Below are positions 1 to 7,856 of a stretch of 22,603 nucleotides of DNA, one piece after another. Where the stretch lies: assembly GCA_022838965.1 (NCBI GenBank), contig JALHDK010000009.1:1-22603 (forward strand), given 5' to 3'. The notes beneath the pieces are model-generated. The model saw nothing but the letters and a program-made list of their open reading frames with translations. It was not told where the DNA came from and did not search any database. This DNA comes from Actinomycetales bacterium. GTDB lineage: Bacteria > Actinomycetota > Actinomycetes > Actinomycetales > Actinomycetaceae. The translations under genes were made by a program, and so were the position numbers. Every line of letters begins with the position of its first letter. The first letter of the stretch is position 1.

Positions 1-1119
1 CAGGGGCAGCAGCTCCCGCAGCGCCGGTTCGTCCACCTGCACCACCCGGATGCCCGCCGGCCGGAGCTCCTCCATGCGGTCGGCGACCTCCCGCGCCACG
101 GCGTCGTCGGCGGGATTGGCGTACGCGACGGTGAGGGCGATCTCGCCGGGCACCCCGTTCGGGAACTCGGTGACGGAGACGGCCTTCACCCCCGGCACGG
201 ACAGGACGCCGTAGCGGAGCGCGTCGACCGTGCCGCGCGCCGCGACCGCGAGCGCCCCACGGGCGCGGTTCCGGAGGTCCTCGTCCGACTCGGGGGCGGC
301 CGCGGGCACCGCCGGCGCGTCGTTGCCGACGCGTCCCACGCCGGCGAGCAGCACCTCGATGCGGTCGATGGCGCCGGCGGGGACAGCGGCAGTCCGGGCC
401 GACACCGCCGCCGCCAGGACCTGCCGGGACGGCTCCCCCGGTTCGAGCACGAGCGGCGCCGCGGTGGCGTACCGGTTGCCCCCGGCGTCCGAGACCACCG
501 TGCCGACGGGCACGGTGACGCGGCCGGTGCTGCCCGCCGCACGCTCGAACCGGACCTGCACGGTGGCGACCCCCGCGGGACGCCGGGCGACACCCACGAG
601 CGCGACCACGCGATCGAGGCTGGTGCCCTCCGCGGTGTCCAGGAAGGCGGAGTCATACACGTGTCCGAGCTGCTGCTCGACGACGGCGAGCTCCCGGCCG
701 ACGGATTCCAGCAGCGTGCGGACCACGGACCCCACGTTCACGTCGGTGACCGGCACGGGCCGCGTCCGGGTGGGGTAGTAGTTCACGGTGACCGTCGATC
801 CCACCGGAGGCCGCCGTCCGGTGGGGCGGAACCGGATCGCGTCGAGCTCGTCCCCCGCCGCACCGGAGGCGACGAGTTCGTAGTCGGCGTCCGTGAACCG
901 GTAGGGGACCTCGACGACCTCCTGGCCGTCCGCCGTCGACCGCGTGACGGCGACCACGCCCTCGAGGTGGGAGACCCGGCGGATCGGCCGGTCGCGGAGG
1001 AGCCGGAGCTCGACGACGTCGCCGGCCGGTACCACGACGGTCTCGCCGACCGTGCCGCCGGTCAGGGTGGTGAGAAGGTCCCGGACGATCTCGGGGTAGG
1101 TGCGCGGGGTGAACGTCAC
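1..1119 (-). CDS. Baseplate J-like protein (contractile tail), 3' end outside window
   Basis: This is a wedge protein of the contractile-tail baseplate, in the Baseplate_J / gp47-like family, acting next to the gp25 protein encoded just upstream. My translation of the minus strand from GTG at 1119 stays open for 373 codons to the window edge, so the C-terminus is missing. The family core is recognisable: the segment NVGSVVRTLLESVGRELAVV, then 'DSAFLDTAEGTSLDRVVALVG', a beta-rich 'G.VTVPVGTVV' stretch, 'AVPAGAIDRI', and the J-type signature 'ESDEDLRNRARGALA' followed by 'GTVDALRYGVLSVPGVKAVSV'. The GTG overlaps the TGA of the gp25 gene (GTGA at 1116-1119), which implies translational coupling. 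Product identity is confident; total length is unknown. Confidence 0.9.
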   Translation of the reverse strand, partial: MTFTPRTYPEIVRDLLTTLTGGTVGETVVVPAGDVVELRLLRDRPIRRVSHLEGVVAVTRSTADGQEVVEVPYRFTDADYELVASGAAGDELDAIRFRPTGRRPPVGSTVTVNYYPTRTRPVPVTDVNVGSVVRTLLESVGRELAVVEQQLGHVYDSAFLDTAEGTSLDRVVALVGVARRPAGVATVQVRFERAAGSTGRVTVPVGTVVSDAGGNRYATAAPLVLEPGEPSRQVLAAAVSARTAAVPAGAIDRIEVLLAGVGRVGNDAPAVPAAAPESDEDLRNRARGALAVAARGTVDALRYGVLSVPGVKAVSVTEFPNGVPGEIALTVAYANPADDAVAREVADRMEELRPAGIRVVQVDEPALRELLPL

Positions 1120-1571
1120 AGCTGCGCCTCCAGGCTCACGGTGAGGGGTCCCGAGCCGTCGACGGGGGCGACGGTCACGGCGAAGCGGAGCTCGGACGGG
1201 CCCTCGGAGAGGGGATCGAAGGCGAAGGCCACCGCCCTGGGCTCCACCCGGGGCTCCTGCGCGATCGCCTCCAGCACGAACGCCTTGCACAGCGCCCGGC
1301 TGGTCTCGTCCCGGTGCCGGCCGATCAGTTCGTGGAGGCGGGAGCCGTAGGTGGCGTGTCCGAGGTCCGCGAGCGACCCCCGCGGGGTGAGGAGCCGCAG
1401 GATGAGGGCCTGGGCCAGGTTCTCGCTGCCCTCGACGAGGGCGAGTCCGTCGCGGGCGCGTTCCGCGGTGCCAGCGCCGAGCCGCAGGTCGAGGGGCGAG
1501 GAGTCCGTGGCCGCCATCCCGGGGGGACCGGGGACCACGCGGAGGTCGGTGCCGAGCGGGTGCACGTTCAT
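1116..1571 (-). CDS. Baseplate wedge protein, gp25/GpW family
   Basis: A 151-aa protein of the GPW_gp25 family. In contractile tails and injection systems it forms the inner wedge that nucleates sheath assembly around the hub. The family core is in the middle: 'VEGSENLAQALILRLLTPRG' followed by 'SLADLGHATYGSRLHELIG', the usual arrangement of a glutamine-containing helix, the LLTPRG turn and a YGS motif. The length is typical of the family. The ATG at 1571 overlaps the TGA of the PAAR gene (1568-1571), and the stop overlaps the J gene start, so it sits inside a tightly coupled baseplate module. Confidence 0.93.
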   Translation of the reverse strand: MNVHPLGTDLRVVPGPPGMAATDSSPLDLRLGAGTAERARDGLALVEGSENLAQALILRLLTPRGSLADLGHATYGSRLHELIGRHRDETSRALCKAFVLEAIAQEPRVEPRAVAFAFDPLSEGPSELRFAVTVAPVDGSGPLTVSLEAQL

Positions 1572-1969
1572 CCAATCATCACCGTCCCCGCCGGCCCGAC
1601 GATGGCGGACACGGGTGCGTCCGCCGGGTCGTTGCAGGTGCGGACGGGATCGCCCACCCGGGCCGCGGCCTTGCCGCCCAGGCGCACCGTGGCGGACCCG
1701 GTGGCGACGGCGCCCTGGTTGGCGGGCGGCGTCTGGAAGCTCGCTCCCGGCGGGGTGGGCAGGTGGGGCGGGTTGGCGATCGCGACGCTGTCCACGGTGG
1801 CGGCGGGCCGGCCCCCCACCCGCACGGTCAGCGCGAGCCCGCTCTGGATGGCCCCGGCGAAGGGGTGCGGCAGCGGCGTGGGAACGGGCCCGCCCGGCGT
1901 GGGGACCAGGACGATGTGCGTGTCCACGCCGATCACCTGCGAGCCCTGTGTCGCGGCCGGAGCGCCCAT
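1568..1969 (-). CDS. PAAR-like spike tip protein
   Basis: A 133-aa PAAR/DUF4150-like protein expected to cap the central spike of the injection device, with metal-coordinating His/Cys residues sharpening the tip. Features seen are 'GVDTHIVLVPTPGGPVPTPL' followed by PHPF near residues 14-37, 'GGRPAAT', 'PPHLPTPPGASF', the repeat-like 'GGKAAARVGD' and a late Cys in 'RTCNDPAD'. The repeated glycine-rich beta-hairpin pattern and the conserved HPF and GD positions support the call. It starts one base after the spike gene stops, and a GGAGG (plus-strand 1979-1983) lies 9 nt before its ATG inside the upstream gene. No C-terminal toxin extension is present, so this tip is structural rather than an evolved effector. 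Confidence 0.85.
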   Translation of the reverse strand: MGAPAATQGSQVIGVDTHIVLVPTPGGPVPTPLPHPFAGAIQSGLALTVRVGGRPAATVDSVAIANPPHLPTPPGASFQTPPANQGAVATGSATVRLGGKAAARVGDPVRTCNDPADAPVSAIVGPAGTVMIG

Positions 1970-1970
1970 G

Positions 1971-2630
1971 TCAGTTCACCTCCACGACGCCACCCGAGAT
2001 GGTGACCTTGCCCTGGCCCTCGACCACCAGGTTCGCGCCAGCCTTCAGGGTGAGATTCCGTGACGCCTCGAGCGTGAGGTCACCGTTGCCGGAGAGGGTG
2101 ACCGTGGCCTGGCCGCTGCCGAGGGTGATGCCGGCGGGCGAGTTCCCGTCGACCGTGAGGGTGGCGTCGCCGATGGTGACCGTGGCCTTCTTCCCGGTGA
2201 TCTCCACGACGGTGTCGCCCACCGTGAGGGTGACCTCGGGGGTGGCCGGGTCCGCCAGCCCGGTGATGGCCGGGGAGGAGTCACCCGGGGGGAGCGCGAG
2301 GACGAGCTGGCCCGCGCTGTGGGCGGGCGGGGCGAGGGCGCGGTGGTGCAGGCGTCCGACGACGACGCCGGCGTGGGGGTCGCCGTCGGCGAAGACCACG
2401 AGCACCAGGTCGTCGACAGCCGGGGTGGCAACGACCCCGAGCGCCCCGACGGCGATGGGGATGCGGGGAACCACGACGCCGGAATCCCGCAGGGTCACGG
2501 TGACGGCGTGGTCGTCCCCCGCGAGGACGGAGGTGTGGACCTCGGTGACGACGGCGAGCGCGGCCCAGGTGCGGGCGGCCTCCTCGTGCCGCGCGATGCG
2601 GGCGATGGCGTCGTACAGCAGCTCGGTCAT
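1971..2630 (-). CDS. Baseplate spike protein, gpV / gp5-OB-fold type
   Basis: A 219-aa spike protein that trimerises under the hub and carries the PAAR tip. Residues about 1-110 have the OB-fold pattern of the gp5/VgrG N-terminus: 'ALAVVTEVHTSVLAGDDHAV', then 'VPRIPIAVGALG', 'AVDDLVLVVFADGDPHAGVV' and 'VGRLHH'. The C-terminal half is a run of short beta-helix-like repeats (VTLTVGDTVVEITG, ATVTIGDATLTVDG, ATVTLSGNGDLTLEA, NLTLKAGANLVVEG, KVTISGGVVEVN), as expected of a needle. The ATG at 2630 overlaps the stop of the hub gene (2627-2630). An upstream in-frame extension exists, but this start fits the coupling and the family N-terminus. Confidence 0.88.
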   Translation of the reverse strand: MTELLYDAIARIARHEEAARTWAALAVVTEVHTSVLAGDDHAVTVTLRDSGVVVPRIPIAVGALGVVATPAVDDLVLVVFADGDPHAGVVVGRLHHRALAPPAHSAGQLVLALPPGDSSPAITGLADPATPEVTLTVGDTVVEITGKKATVTIGDATLTVDGNSPAGITLGSGQATVTLSGNGDLTLEASRNLTLKAGANLVVEGQGKVTISGGVVEVN

Positions 2631-3583
2631 GCGAGCCCCCCGATCGCGCCGGCGAGCGCACCGAGCGCGCCGCCGGGTCCGGTCGCGCCGGCGGAGAGGC
2701 CGAGCAGCGTGGTGGTGGCATGCCGGCCGCCCACGGCGTGCAGGACGTGGGTGAGCAGCCACGGGCCGGCCTGCTCGTCGTGCGTGGTGTGCTGGAGCAG
2801 CACGACGTCGCCGGGCCGGCGTGCCGGCTGCGGCCAGCAGGTCGCGGTCAGGTCCCGGGTGGCTGCGTCGCGGCGCTTCACGGCGCCGTCAGTGGCGATG
2901 CGGACGTCCGCGAGCGTCCGCAGGACATGCTCGGGCTGCCAGCGGTGGGTGGCATCGGGGTCGCCGCCGGTGGTCAGGGCCTCCGTGGCGGCCAGCCACG
3001 CGTCCGGGGCGAGCGCGGTGCCCGAGCCACCCGCCCCCACGGGCACCTCCACGGCAGCGGGCGCGATATTCCGCACGGTGCACGAGAGGAACTCGCGATC
3101 CAGCCGCATCGCGACATCGGGGATACCCAGGGGCCACGTCGCCACCACGAGCCGGCCACCGGCATCCACGTGGGCGAGGCCGCCGCCGAGACGGGCGAGA
3201 ATGGCCACCTGCTCCGCCGCCGTGCGCCGTCCGGGCACCCAGTCGGCCACCTGTCCGGGGACGGCCACCAGCCCGGTGTCCACCCCGGCGGTGTCCGCGA
3301 TCTCGCGGATCACCTGGACGAAGGTCACCGTGACGACGGTGGCGAAGGGGCGGCGTTCCACGCGCGCGACGGTTCCCGTGATGATCGTGGCGGGGCCGTC
3401 GCCGCCCTCGAGGGCCACCTCCGCCGTGGTGCCGGGGCTGGCGTCCACGCGGACCGTGGCGGCCACGGCCACCTCAACGCGGTTCACTCCGGGAAGGAGC
3501 GTGAGATGGGCGCGCACGGAGCGGATCTGCTCGGCATAGCGGAGCTGTCCGAGTGTGGCGGTGGCGGCGAGGCGCAGGCTCAT
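2627..3583 (-). CDS. Baseplate hub protein, gp27/phage late control gpD-like
   Basis: A 318-aa hub protein that joins tube to spike, in the phage late-control D / T4 gp27 / XkdQ group. The sequence shows beta-strand-rich segments: an early domain with 'LTLLPGVNRVEVAVA' and 'VTGTVARVERR'-like pattern (ITGTVARVERRPFATVVTVT), a middle 'REIADTAGVDTGLVAVPG' segment resembling the gpD motif for rapid-recruitment domains, and a C-terminal 'RRPGDVVLLQHT..PWLLTHVLH' barrel segment. Hub and spike are separate polypeptides, as in phage-type baseplates, not fused as in VgrG or Afp8. ATGA overlaps link it to both neighbours (3580-3583 and 2627-2630). The assignment rests on pattern plus position, so the family is fairly sure but the exact subgroup is not. 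Confidence 0.8.
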   Translation of the reverse strand: MSLRLAATATLGQLRYAEQIRSVRAHLTLLPGVNRVEVAVAATVRVDASPGTTAEVALEGGDGPATIITGTVARVERRPFATVVTVTFVQVIREIADTAGVDTGLVAVPGQVADWVPGRRTAAEQVAILARLGGGLAHVDAGGRLVVATWPLGIPDVAMRLDREFLSCTVRNIAPAAVEVPVGAGGSGTALAPDAWLAATEALTTGGDPDATHRWQPEHVLRTLADVRIATDGAVKRRDAATRDLTATCWPQPARRPGDVVLLQHTTHDEQAGPWLLTHVLHAVGGRHATTTLLGLSAGATGPGGALGALAGAIGGLA

Positions 3584-4248
3584 GATCCGAACAGCTCCCC
3601 CAGTGCCCGCACCCCGGACTGCAGTGAGTCGGCGACCCCGGTGACCGTGGTGCGGACCCGATCGGCGGGCTCCAGCACGCCTTGGAGGTCGAAGTCCGCG
3701 AGCCCCGCGAGCGCCTCAAGGGCCGCGACGGCGTCGAGGGCGGCATCCACCGCCCCGGCGATCTCGCCGGCCAGGTCCGCCACGTCACCGAGGATGTCGG
3801 TGTCGAAGCCGAGGTCGCCGAGGCCGAAGTCATCGAGCCCGCCGAAGGCCGACAGCTGTGCGGGCGGGGGCAGGGGTGGACTCTCCACCACCTCGATCCA
3901 GTAGTCGACGATGCCCGGCCGACCCGCCTGCTCACTGGCCTCGAACCGGGTGACCACCACCTGCTGCAGGTCGAGGGCGGTGACGATGTCCGCAGTGAAG
4001 GTGGTCTCCTCCCCGGAGGTCGCGAGGGCCTGCAGGGCGGCGAGGTCATCGAGGGCGCTCTCGCCGGTCAGCACTCCCGAGATGGCGATCCGGTGACTGG
4101 CGCGCCCGCTGCGCTGCTGGGCGTGACCCTCCAGGCCGAGGACGGGAACGTCGCGGAAGCCGGCGGAGATCCGCTGGGTGAGTTGCTGCACCGCGACGAG
4201 GGCGGTGTCGCCGAGCAGGGGCATGGGCCGGGCGCCGGTCTGGGTCAT
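3580..4248 (-). CDS. Baseplate protein with DNA-circulation-N-like domain
   Basis: A 222-aa protein in the slot of XkdP-like baseplate components. The N-terminal ~130 residues match the pattern of DNA_circ_N domains found in contractile-tail baseplates: 'VLGLEGHAQQRSGRASHRIA', 'ISGVLTGESALDDLAALQAL', 'GEETTFTADIVTALDLQQVV', and a closing 'YWIEVVESPPLPPPA'. The last ~80 residues are Ala/Gly/Asp-rich with alternating hydrophobics, probably helical or flexible. No C-terminal LysM domain is visible, although related proteins at this position often have one. Start ATG at 4248 overlaps the stop of the 455-aa protein (4245-4248). The name 'DNA circulation' is historical; here a structural baseplate role is inferred from position. 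Confidence 0.75.
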   Translation of the reverse strand: MTQTGARPMPLLGDTALVAVQQLTQRISAGFRDVPVLGLEGHAQQRSGRASHRIAISGVLTGESALDDLAALQALATSGEETTFTADIVTALDLQQVVVTRFEASEQAGRPGIVDYWIEVVESPPLPPPAQLSAFGGLDDFGLGDLGFDTDILGDVADLAGEIAGAVDAALDAVAALEALAGLADFDLQGVLEPADRVRTTVTGVADSLQSGVRALGELFGS

Positions 4249-5612
4249 CGGGCCACCCCGTGGAGGTCCGCGAGCGCCTGGAGATCCAGCGCGAGGCGCA
4301 GGGCGATCGCATCGACGGTCTCGGGGTCGGCAGGGGCGCTGTCGGCGGGACGCTCGACCTCGTCGAGGGTCCCGGTGCCCCGCCCTTCTGCGTCCCGCGC
4401 CTCCGGATCCCACGCCCGCGGACCCCATGTCGCCGGACCCCACCCCTGCGGACCCCATGTCGCCGGACCCCACCCCTGCGGACCCCATGTCGCGGGACCC
4501 CACCCCTGCGGGCCCCACGCCGCCGCCCCCCACGGCAGCGGCGGTCGGCTCCCCGCGGTACCGGGACCCGGGGGGCCCGGCGGCCCGTCGGACAGGGTGC
4601 CAAGGCCAGCGCTCCGCCCGGACCACGTCGGCAGGGCGGGAGGGGGCATTCCCCACGGCTCTCGTCCACCGGCACTCCCCCGGCCGCGGGGCTCGAGGAG
4701 CGGACCCGAAACGCCGTCGGGGGCACCCGCCGTGGGCTGGGCCGCGCCAGCGGGGAGTGCGGGCCCGGCGGCAGGATGGCCAGCGGTGCTGATGGCAGGA
4801 TGCCCAGCGGGCCCGGCGGCAGGATGGCCGGCGGTGCCGGCGCCCGGTGCGCCGGCCTGCCGGGGGTCACCCGCCGGGGCTCCCGCGGGCAACCCCCCTG
4901 TCGCGCGGGGGCCCACTGGCTCCACCGGCAGCGGGGCGCCCCACCGATCACGGGAGGGGACGGCACCGGGCCCCCCGGAACCGGGGCCGGTTGCGGCGAA
5001 CCCCGGTGCCGGGTCGGCGGCGACATCGGGCGCGTCCGCGAGCCGCCGCGCGAGTCGGCGGGCGAGCACGTCCCGCACGCGCCGGACCTCGGCGGTCTCG
5101 TCGGTGATCGGCTCGGCCACAGGCCCGTCCGGCTCGTTCCCCACGATGACGAAGGTGGTCCAGCCGGTGCCGGCCGAGGGTTCCGCGGGGAGCGCGCCCA
5201 CGAGGGAGTCGGCGGCCAGTACCGTCATCGCCAGGGCATCGGGGAGAGGGACGCCGAGCTGCCGGGACAGCGCCGCGCTGGCGCCCCGCAGCGGCCCCTC
5301 GCCCGCGGCGCCCGCGAGGTAGAGGGCGACCGCCTCGACGGCCGCCTGCCCGGCCGCCTCGTCACCGCCGGGCAGGCGGGCCGCGCTGGCGTCCCCGTCG
5401 ACGCCGGCCATGCGGCGCGCGAACGCCGCGGCGGCCTCGGGCCCCGAGCCGCCCCCATAGGCGGCGATCAGGTCACACTCCCCCAGCGTGAGGGGTCGCA
5501 GTTCGCGGCCGTACACGGTCAGGTGGCCTTGCGGTCCGACGAGGCAGGGGTGAACAGTCGCTCCGAGGCGGACGAGGCCGGCGTCCGGCACCAGTTCGAC
5601 AAGGCTGCCCAC
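4245..5612 (-). CDS. Unknown Pro/Gly/Trp-rich protein in tail-chaperone/tape-measure slot
   Basis: A 455-aa protein I do not recognise. It starts at GTG 5612, 16 nt after the tube gene stop, with only a weak purine-rich RBS. Residues about 1-190 look folded: 'LVELVPDAGLVRLGATVHPC', 'RELRPLTLGECDLIAAYGGG', several Ala-rich helices, and a 'TGWTTFVIVGNEPDGPVAEP' strand region followed by an Arg-rich helix. Residues about 200-420 are low complexity (Gly, Pro, Ala, Trp) with two repeat arrays, one of AGHPA-like units and one of ten-residue GPQGWGPATW units. The last ~35 residues form a Leu/Ala helix ('ALRLALDLQALADLHG'). Position between tube and baseplate suggests a tail-assembly chaperone, the usual occupant; the long disordered linker is unusual. 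Function is unproven. Confidence 0.7.
   Translation of the reverse strand: MGSLVELVPDAGLVRLGATVHPCLVGPQGHLTVYGRELRPLTLGECDLIAAYGGGSGPEAAAAFARRMAGVDGDASAARLPGGDEAAGQAAVEAVALYLAGAAGEGPLRGASAALSRQLGVPLPDALAMTVLAADSLVGALPAEPSAGTGWTTFVIVGNEPDGPVAEPITDETAEVRRVRDVLARRLARRLADAPDVAADPAPGFAATGPGSGGPGAVPSRDRWGAPLPVEPVGPRATGGLPAGAPAGDPRQAGAPGAGTAGHPAAGPAGHPAISTAGHPAAGPALPAGAAQPTAGAPDGVSGPLLEPRGRGSAGGREPWGMPPPALPTWSGRSAGLGTLSDGPPGPPGPGTAGSRPPLPWGAAAWGPQGWGPATWGPQGWGPATWGPQGWGPATWGPRAWDPEARDAEGRGTGTLDEVERPADSAPADPETVDAIALRLALDLQALADLHGVAR
4391..4540 (-). repeat. 30-bp in-frame tandem repeat (10-aa units)
   Basis: Three near-identical 30-bp units occupy 4421-4450, 4451-4480 and 4481-4510; the third differs by one C-to-G change near 4494. 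Degenerate copies flank them at 4391-4420 and 4511-4540. On the coding (minus) strand each unit encodes GPQGWGPATW, around residues 368-398 of the 455-aa protein. The unit length is a multiple of three, so gain or loss of a copy keeps the reading frame. Confidence 0.9.
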
Positions 5613-5628
5613 GGCGCGGACCCGTGAC

Positions 5629-6009
5629 CTACTCGGCCTCGCGGACGCGCGTCGCGGTGAAGACGTAGACCGCCTCGCCGTGGCCGCCTGCGCCCATCGA
5701 GAAGGACTTCTCGGTCAGCAGGCACTCGTCGAAGCTCACGGTCAGCTGCGTGTCGCCGTGGCGCAACTGGGCGGAGACCTGGAAGAAGTCATCGCCACCG
5801 AGCCTGTCGAGGGCACGGGAGGCGGAGGCCACCCGGAGCCGTCCCTCCACGCTGTGGTGCCCGGAGACGACGCCGATGCGTTCAGCGCCGCCGATGGCGT
5901 ACAGGTCGGTGCGGACGGTGGCGCGGCGATACTCGACCGCGCGCACGCCCTCCACCGGCTCCCCGTTTACCAGGACCGCACTCTCGTTGGCCACGAACAC
6001 CGTGGGCAT
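5629..6009 (-). CDS. Tail tube protein
   Basis: A 126-aa tube protein whose hexameric rings would form the inner needle inside the sheath. It has the small beta-barrel pattern of XkdM/gp19-like tubes: 'VLVNGEPVEGVRAVEYRRAT', 'IGVVSGHHSVEGRLRVASAS', a helix 'RALDRLGGDDFFQVSAQLRH', then 'VSFDECLLTEKSFSMGAGGH' and a final strand 'AVYVFTATRV'. The 'ECLLTEKSFSM..YVFTAT' ending is typical of tube proteins. I choose ATG at 6009 because an AGGGGG lies six bases upstream; a TTG at 6015 would have no ribosome site. It lies 13 nt after the sheath stop, as expected for a sheath-tube pair. Stop is TAG, followed 16 nt later by the next start. Confidence 0.82.
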   Translation of the reverse strand: MPTVFVANESAVLVNGEPVEGVRAVEYRRATVRTDLYAIGGAERIGVVSGHHSVEGRLRVASASRALDRLGGDDFFQVSAQLRHGDTQLTVSFDECLLTEKSFSMGAGGHGEAVYVFTATRVREAE

Positions 6010-6022
6010 GCTCAACCCCCTG

Positions 6023-7717
6023 TCAGTTCTTCACGCGAATCGTCGCGTAGATGTAGTCGATCGACCGGACCGGACGGACGGCGATGTCGATGCGGACGAT
6101 GCCCTGGGCGAAGTCCAGCTGCGTGGAGTAGACGTCCACGAGGAACGCCGGATCCGTGCCGTCGGTGGAGGGCACCAGCTGGCCGGCGCGTTCCATCCGC
6201 GTGAAGGTGGCGATGATCTGCTCACGCAGGGCGGCGCGCGCATCCGCCGTGTTCAGGATGCCGATGAAGTTCTCGCTGATGGCCTTCACCTCGCGGATGG
6301 CGGCGTCGGCGACCCGAGTCACCGAGATCTGGTCTCCCGAGGTGTCGAGGCCGCGCAGCAGGATCACGCCTCTCCCGGTGCGCTGCTGCACCACGGCCAC
6401 GTTGTGGGTGGGACCGAGCAGCCGGTTCAGCTCGCTCTCCCGATAGCTCGCCGGGGGGACGCCGAAGAGGGGGACCGGCTTGAACGTCGGGGAGATCTCC
6501 GGGCTCAGCCGGGCGATGGCCCCCACCACGGCGCCGGTCGCACCCGCAGGGCTGACCAGCACGAACCGGCGGCCGCGAACGGCGGCGGAGTGGTCGCGGA
6601 CCGCGTCGAGGTCGTTCTGCTCGCTGGCCGTCACCGACCCGAAGGCGATGCGGGGCGCCCCGGCGTCGGACTGGGCGACCGCATGCGCGGCGAGCGCCTG
6701 GTGGATGGCCCGGACGTCGGCGTCCGACGTCGTCGGCTCCACGGCTGCCAGCACCAGGTTGATCCGGGGATCCTCTCCCAGCAGATCGAGCGCCGCCTGC
6801 CAGGTGGCCACGTTCGGGGAGGTGCCCTCGGTGAAGGGAACCGGGCCGACGGTGGCGGCGGGGAGGCACTCGGCGGCGGGCAGCGAATGGGCCTGGCGCA
6901 GGTGGACGACGGCGCTGTCGCGCAGCAGCACGCTCGCGAGATTCGCCCGCGAGTCCGGATTCATGGTGAGGTCGGTGAAGTCCTCCAGCAGTGCACCGTT
7001 GCGGAAGACCCGCACCCGGATCTTGTTCCTCGAGGGGACGTCGATCCGGACGCCCAGGCCCGCCGGTTCGACACCGCGCCGCGGGAGCAGCGTGAACAGG
7101 GTCTCGACGCCCCCCTGGATCGGGACGGGTGCCCCCGCGCCCTGGGCGTCCGACAGGTCGTAGGTGTTCGGTGCCGGCGCGGCGTCGCCGAAGGACGGAT
7201 CCAGGGCGACCACGTGGGCGGACCGGGTGTTGATCACCTCGTAGAGATCCATCGCCGACCCGGGATCGACCACGAGGTCGGCGAACTCCTCCACCAGCCG
7301 ACCGGCCCGGAGGATCCGCACCGTGGCGCGCACCGGCGCTCCGTCGGACGCGTTGACGGTGCGGACATCGACGGCGAGCTGGTTGCCCCAGGCGCCGTTG
7401 GAGCGGGTCTGCAGCCGGACTGCCGGGTTGGAGAGCTGGTTGGTCAGGGTCGCCCGCGCCGGGCCCCCTCCCGCCACGGGCGCCACGACAACCTCGGCCG
7501 CGCCATTGCCGAGCGCATGCATGATCTCGGGTGCGGACACGGCCGTGCCGGGGCCGAGGACGTCCGCGACCTCGGCGGCCTTGGTCACCCCCACGAGGCG
7601 GGCTGGTGGGTGGTCCACGATCGCGGCGACCCCGACGACGCCGGAGGCCGCCGGGGCGGGCGGCAGGACGTCGAAACGGGCCTCGACACTGACCCCGGGG
7701 ACGACGAGTGTCGCCAT
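6023..7717 (-). CDS. Contractile tail sheath protein
   Basis: A 564-aa sheath protein whose contraction would drive the tube through the target envelope. The C-terminal domain is diagnostic: 'VTRVADAAIREVKAISENFI', 'GILNTADARAALREQI', and the closing 'FAQGIVRIDIAVRPVRSIDY' with IYATIRV. The N-terminus 'VPGVSVEARFDV' is the usual sheath opening (P-G-V-x-V), and 'RSNGAWGNQLAVDV' matches the sheath GaWGN motif. Residues about 130-171 and 232-273 are two copies of a similar beta-alpha unit (see findings). ATG at 7717 is chosen because AGGAG precedes it by 6 nt and because sheaths begin this way; the frame is open further upstream but without an equally good start. It is the first gene of the operon. 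Confidence 0.95.
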   Translation of the reverse strand: MATLVVPGVSVEARFDVLPPAPAASGVVGVAAIVDHPPARLVGVTKAAEVADVLGPGTAVSAPEIMHALGNGAAEVVVAPVAGGGPARATLTNQLSNPAVRLQTRSNGAWGNQLAVDVRTVNASDGAPVRATVRILRAGRLVEEFADLVVDPGSAMDLYEVINTRSAHVVALDPSFGDAAPAPNTYDLSDAQGAGAPVPIQGGVETLFTLLPRRGVEPAGLGVRIDVPSRNKIRVRVFRNGALLEDFTDLTMNPDSRANLASVLLRDSAVVHLRQAHSLPAAECLPAATVGPVPFTEGTSPNVATWQAALDLLGEDPRINLVLAAVEPTTSDADVRAIHQALAAHAVAQSDAGAPRIAFGSVTASEQNDLDAVRDHSAAVRGRRFVLVSPAGATGAVVGAIARLSPEISPTFKPVPLFGVPPASYRESELNRLLGPTHNVAVVQQRTGRGVILLRGLDTSGDQISVTRVADAAIREVKAISENFIGILNTADARAALREQIIATFTRMERAGQLVPSTDGTDPAFLVDVYSTQLDFAQGIVRIDIAVRPVRSIDYIYATIRVKN

Positions 7718-7720
7718 GGG

Positions 7721-7727
7721 ATTCTCC
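7721..7727 (-). promoter_or_regulatory. Strong ribosome binding site of the sheath gene
   Basis: On the minus strand the sequence GAGGAGAATCCC immediately precedes ATG 7717. This puts a near-perfect Shine-Dalgarno at a six-base distance and settles the sheath start against the longer open frame. Confidence 0.8.
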
Positions 7728-7742
7728 TCTGTCGTCGGGAAT

Positions 7743-7760
7743 GGCCACCGGGCGGTGGCC
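7743..7760 (-). promoter_or_regulatory. Hairpin in the sheath 5' leader
   Basis: A perfect 7-bp inverted repeat (GGCCACC / GGTGGCC, 4-base loop) lies about 25 nt upstream of the sheath ATG. A second stem (CCCGAC 7789-7794 / GTCGGG 7802-7807) lies further upstream in the same leader. They could affect translation or message stability. No regulator is identifiable. Confidence 0.45.
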
Positions 7761-7856
7761 TTCAGGGACACCAACTGGAGCGAGGATCCCCGACGGCATG
7801 GGTCGGGCGGCGAGAACCCCCTGCGTGACGGCATCTTCTGAATGTCGTTGGCGCAC

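Noticed and set aside
4391..4540. CRISPR-like array
   Set aside because: Repeats are contiguous, without spacers, in frame, and encode peptide repeats.
4260..5627. Plus-strand frame opposite the 455-aa protein
   Set aside because: Arg/Gly/Pro-rich shadow; the minus frame is flanked by coupled tail genes and has a folded N- and C-terminus.
7718..7826. N-terminal extension of the sheath from an in-frame ATG near 7826
   Set aside because: Poor ribosome site there, a strong one before 7717, and sheath proteins begin with the PGVSV-type strand found right after 7717.
5750..7828. Long plus-strand open frame opposite the sheath
   Set aside because: It is the high-GC antisense shadow of a clear sheath gene; the translation is low complexity with no family pattern.
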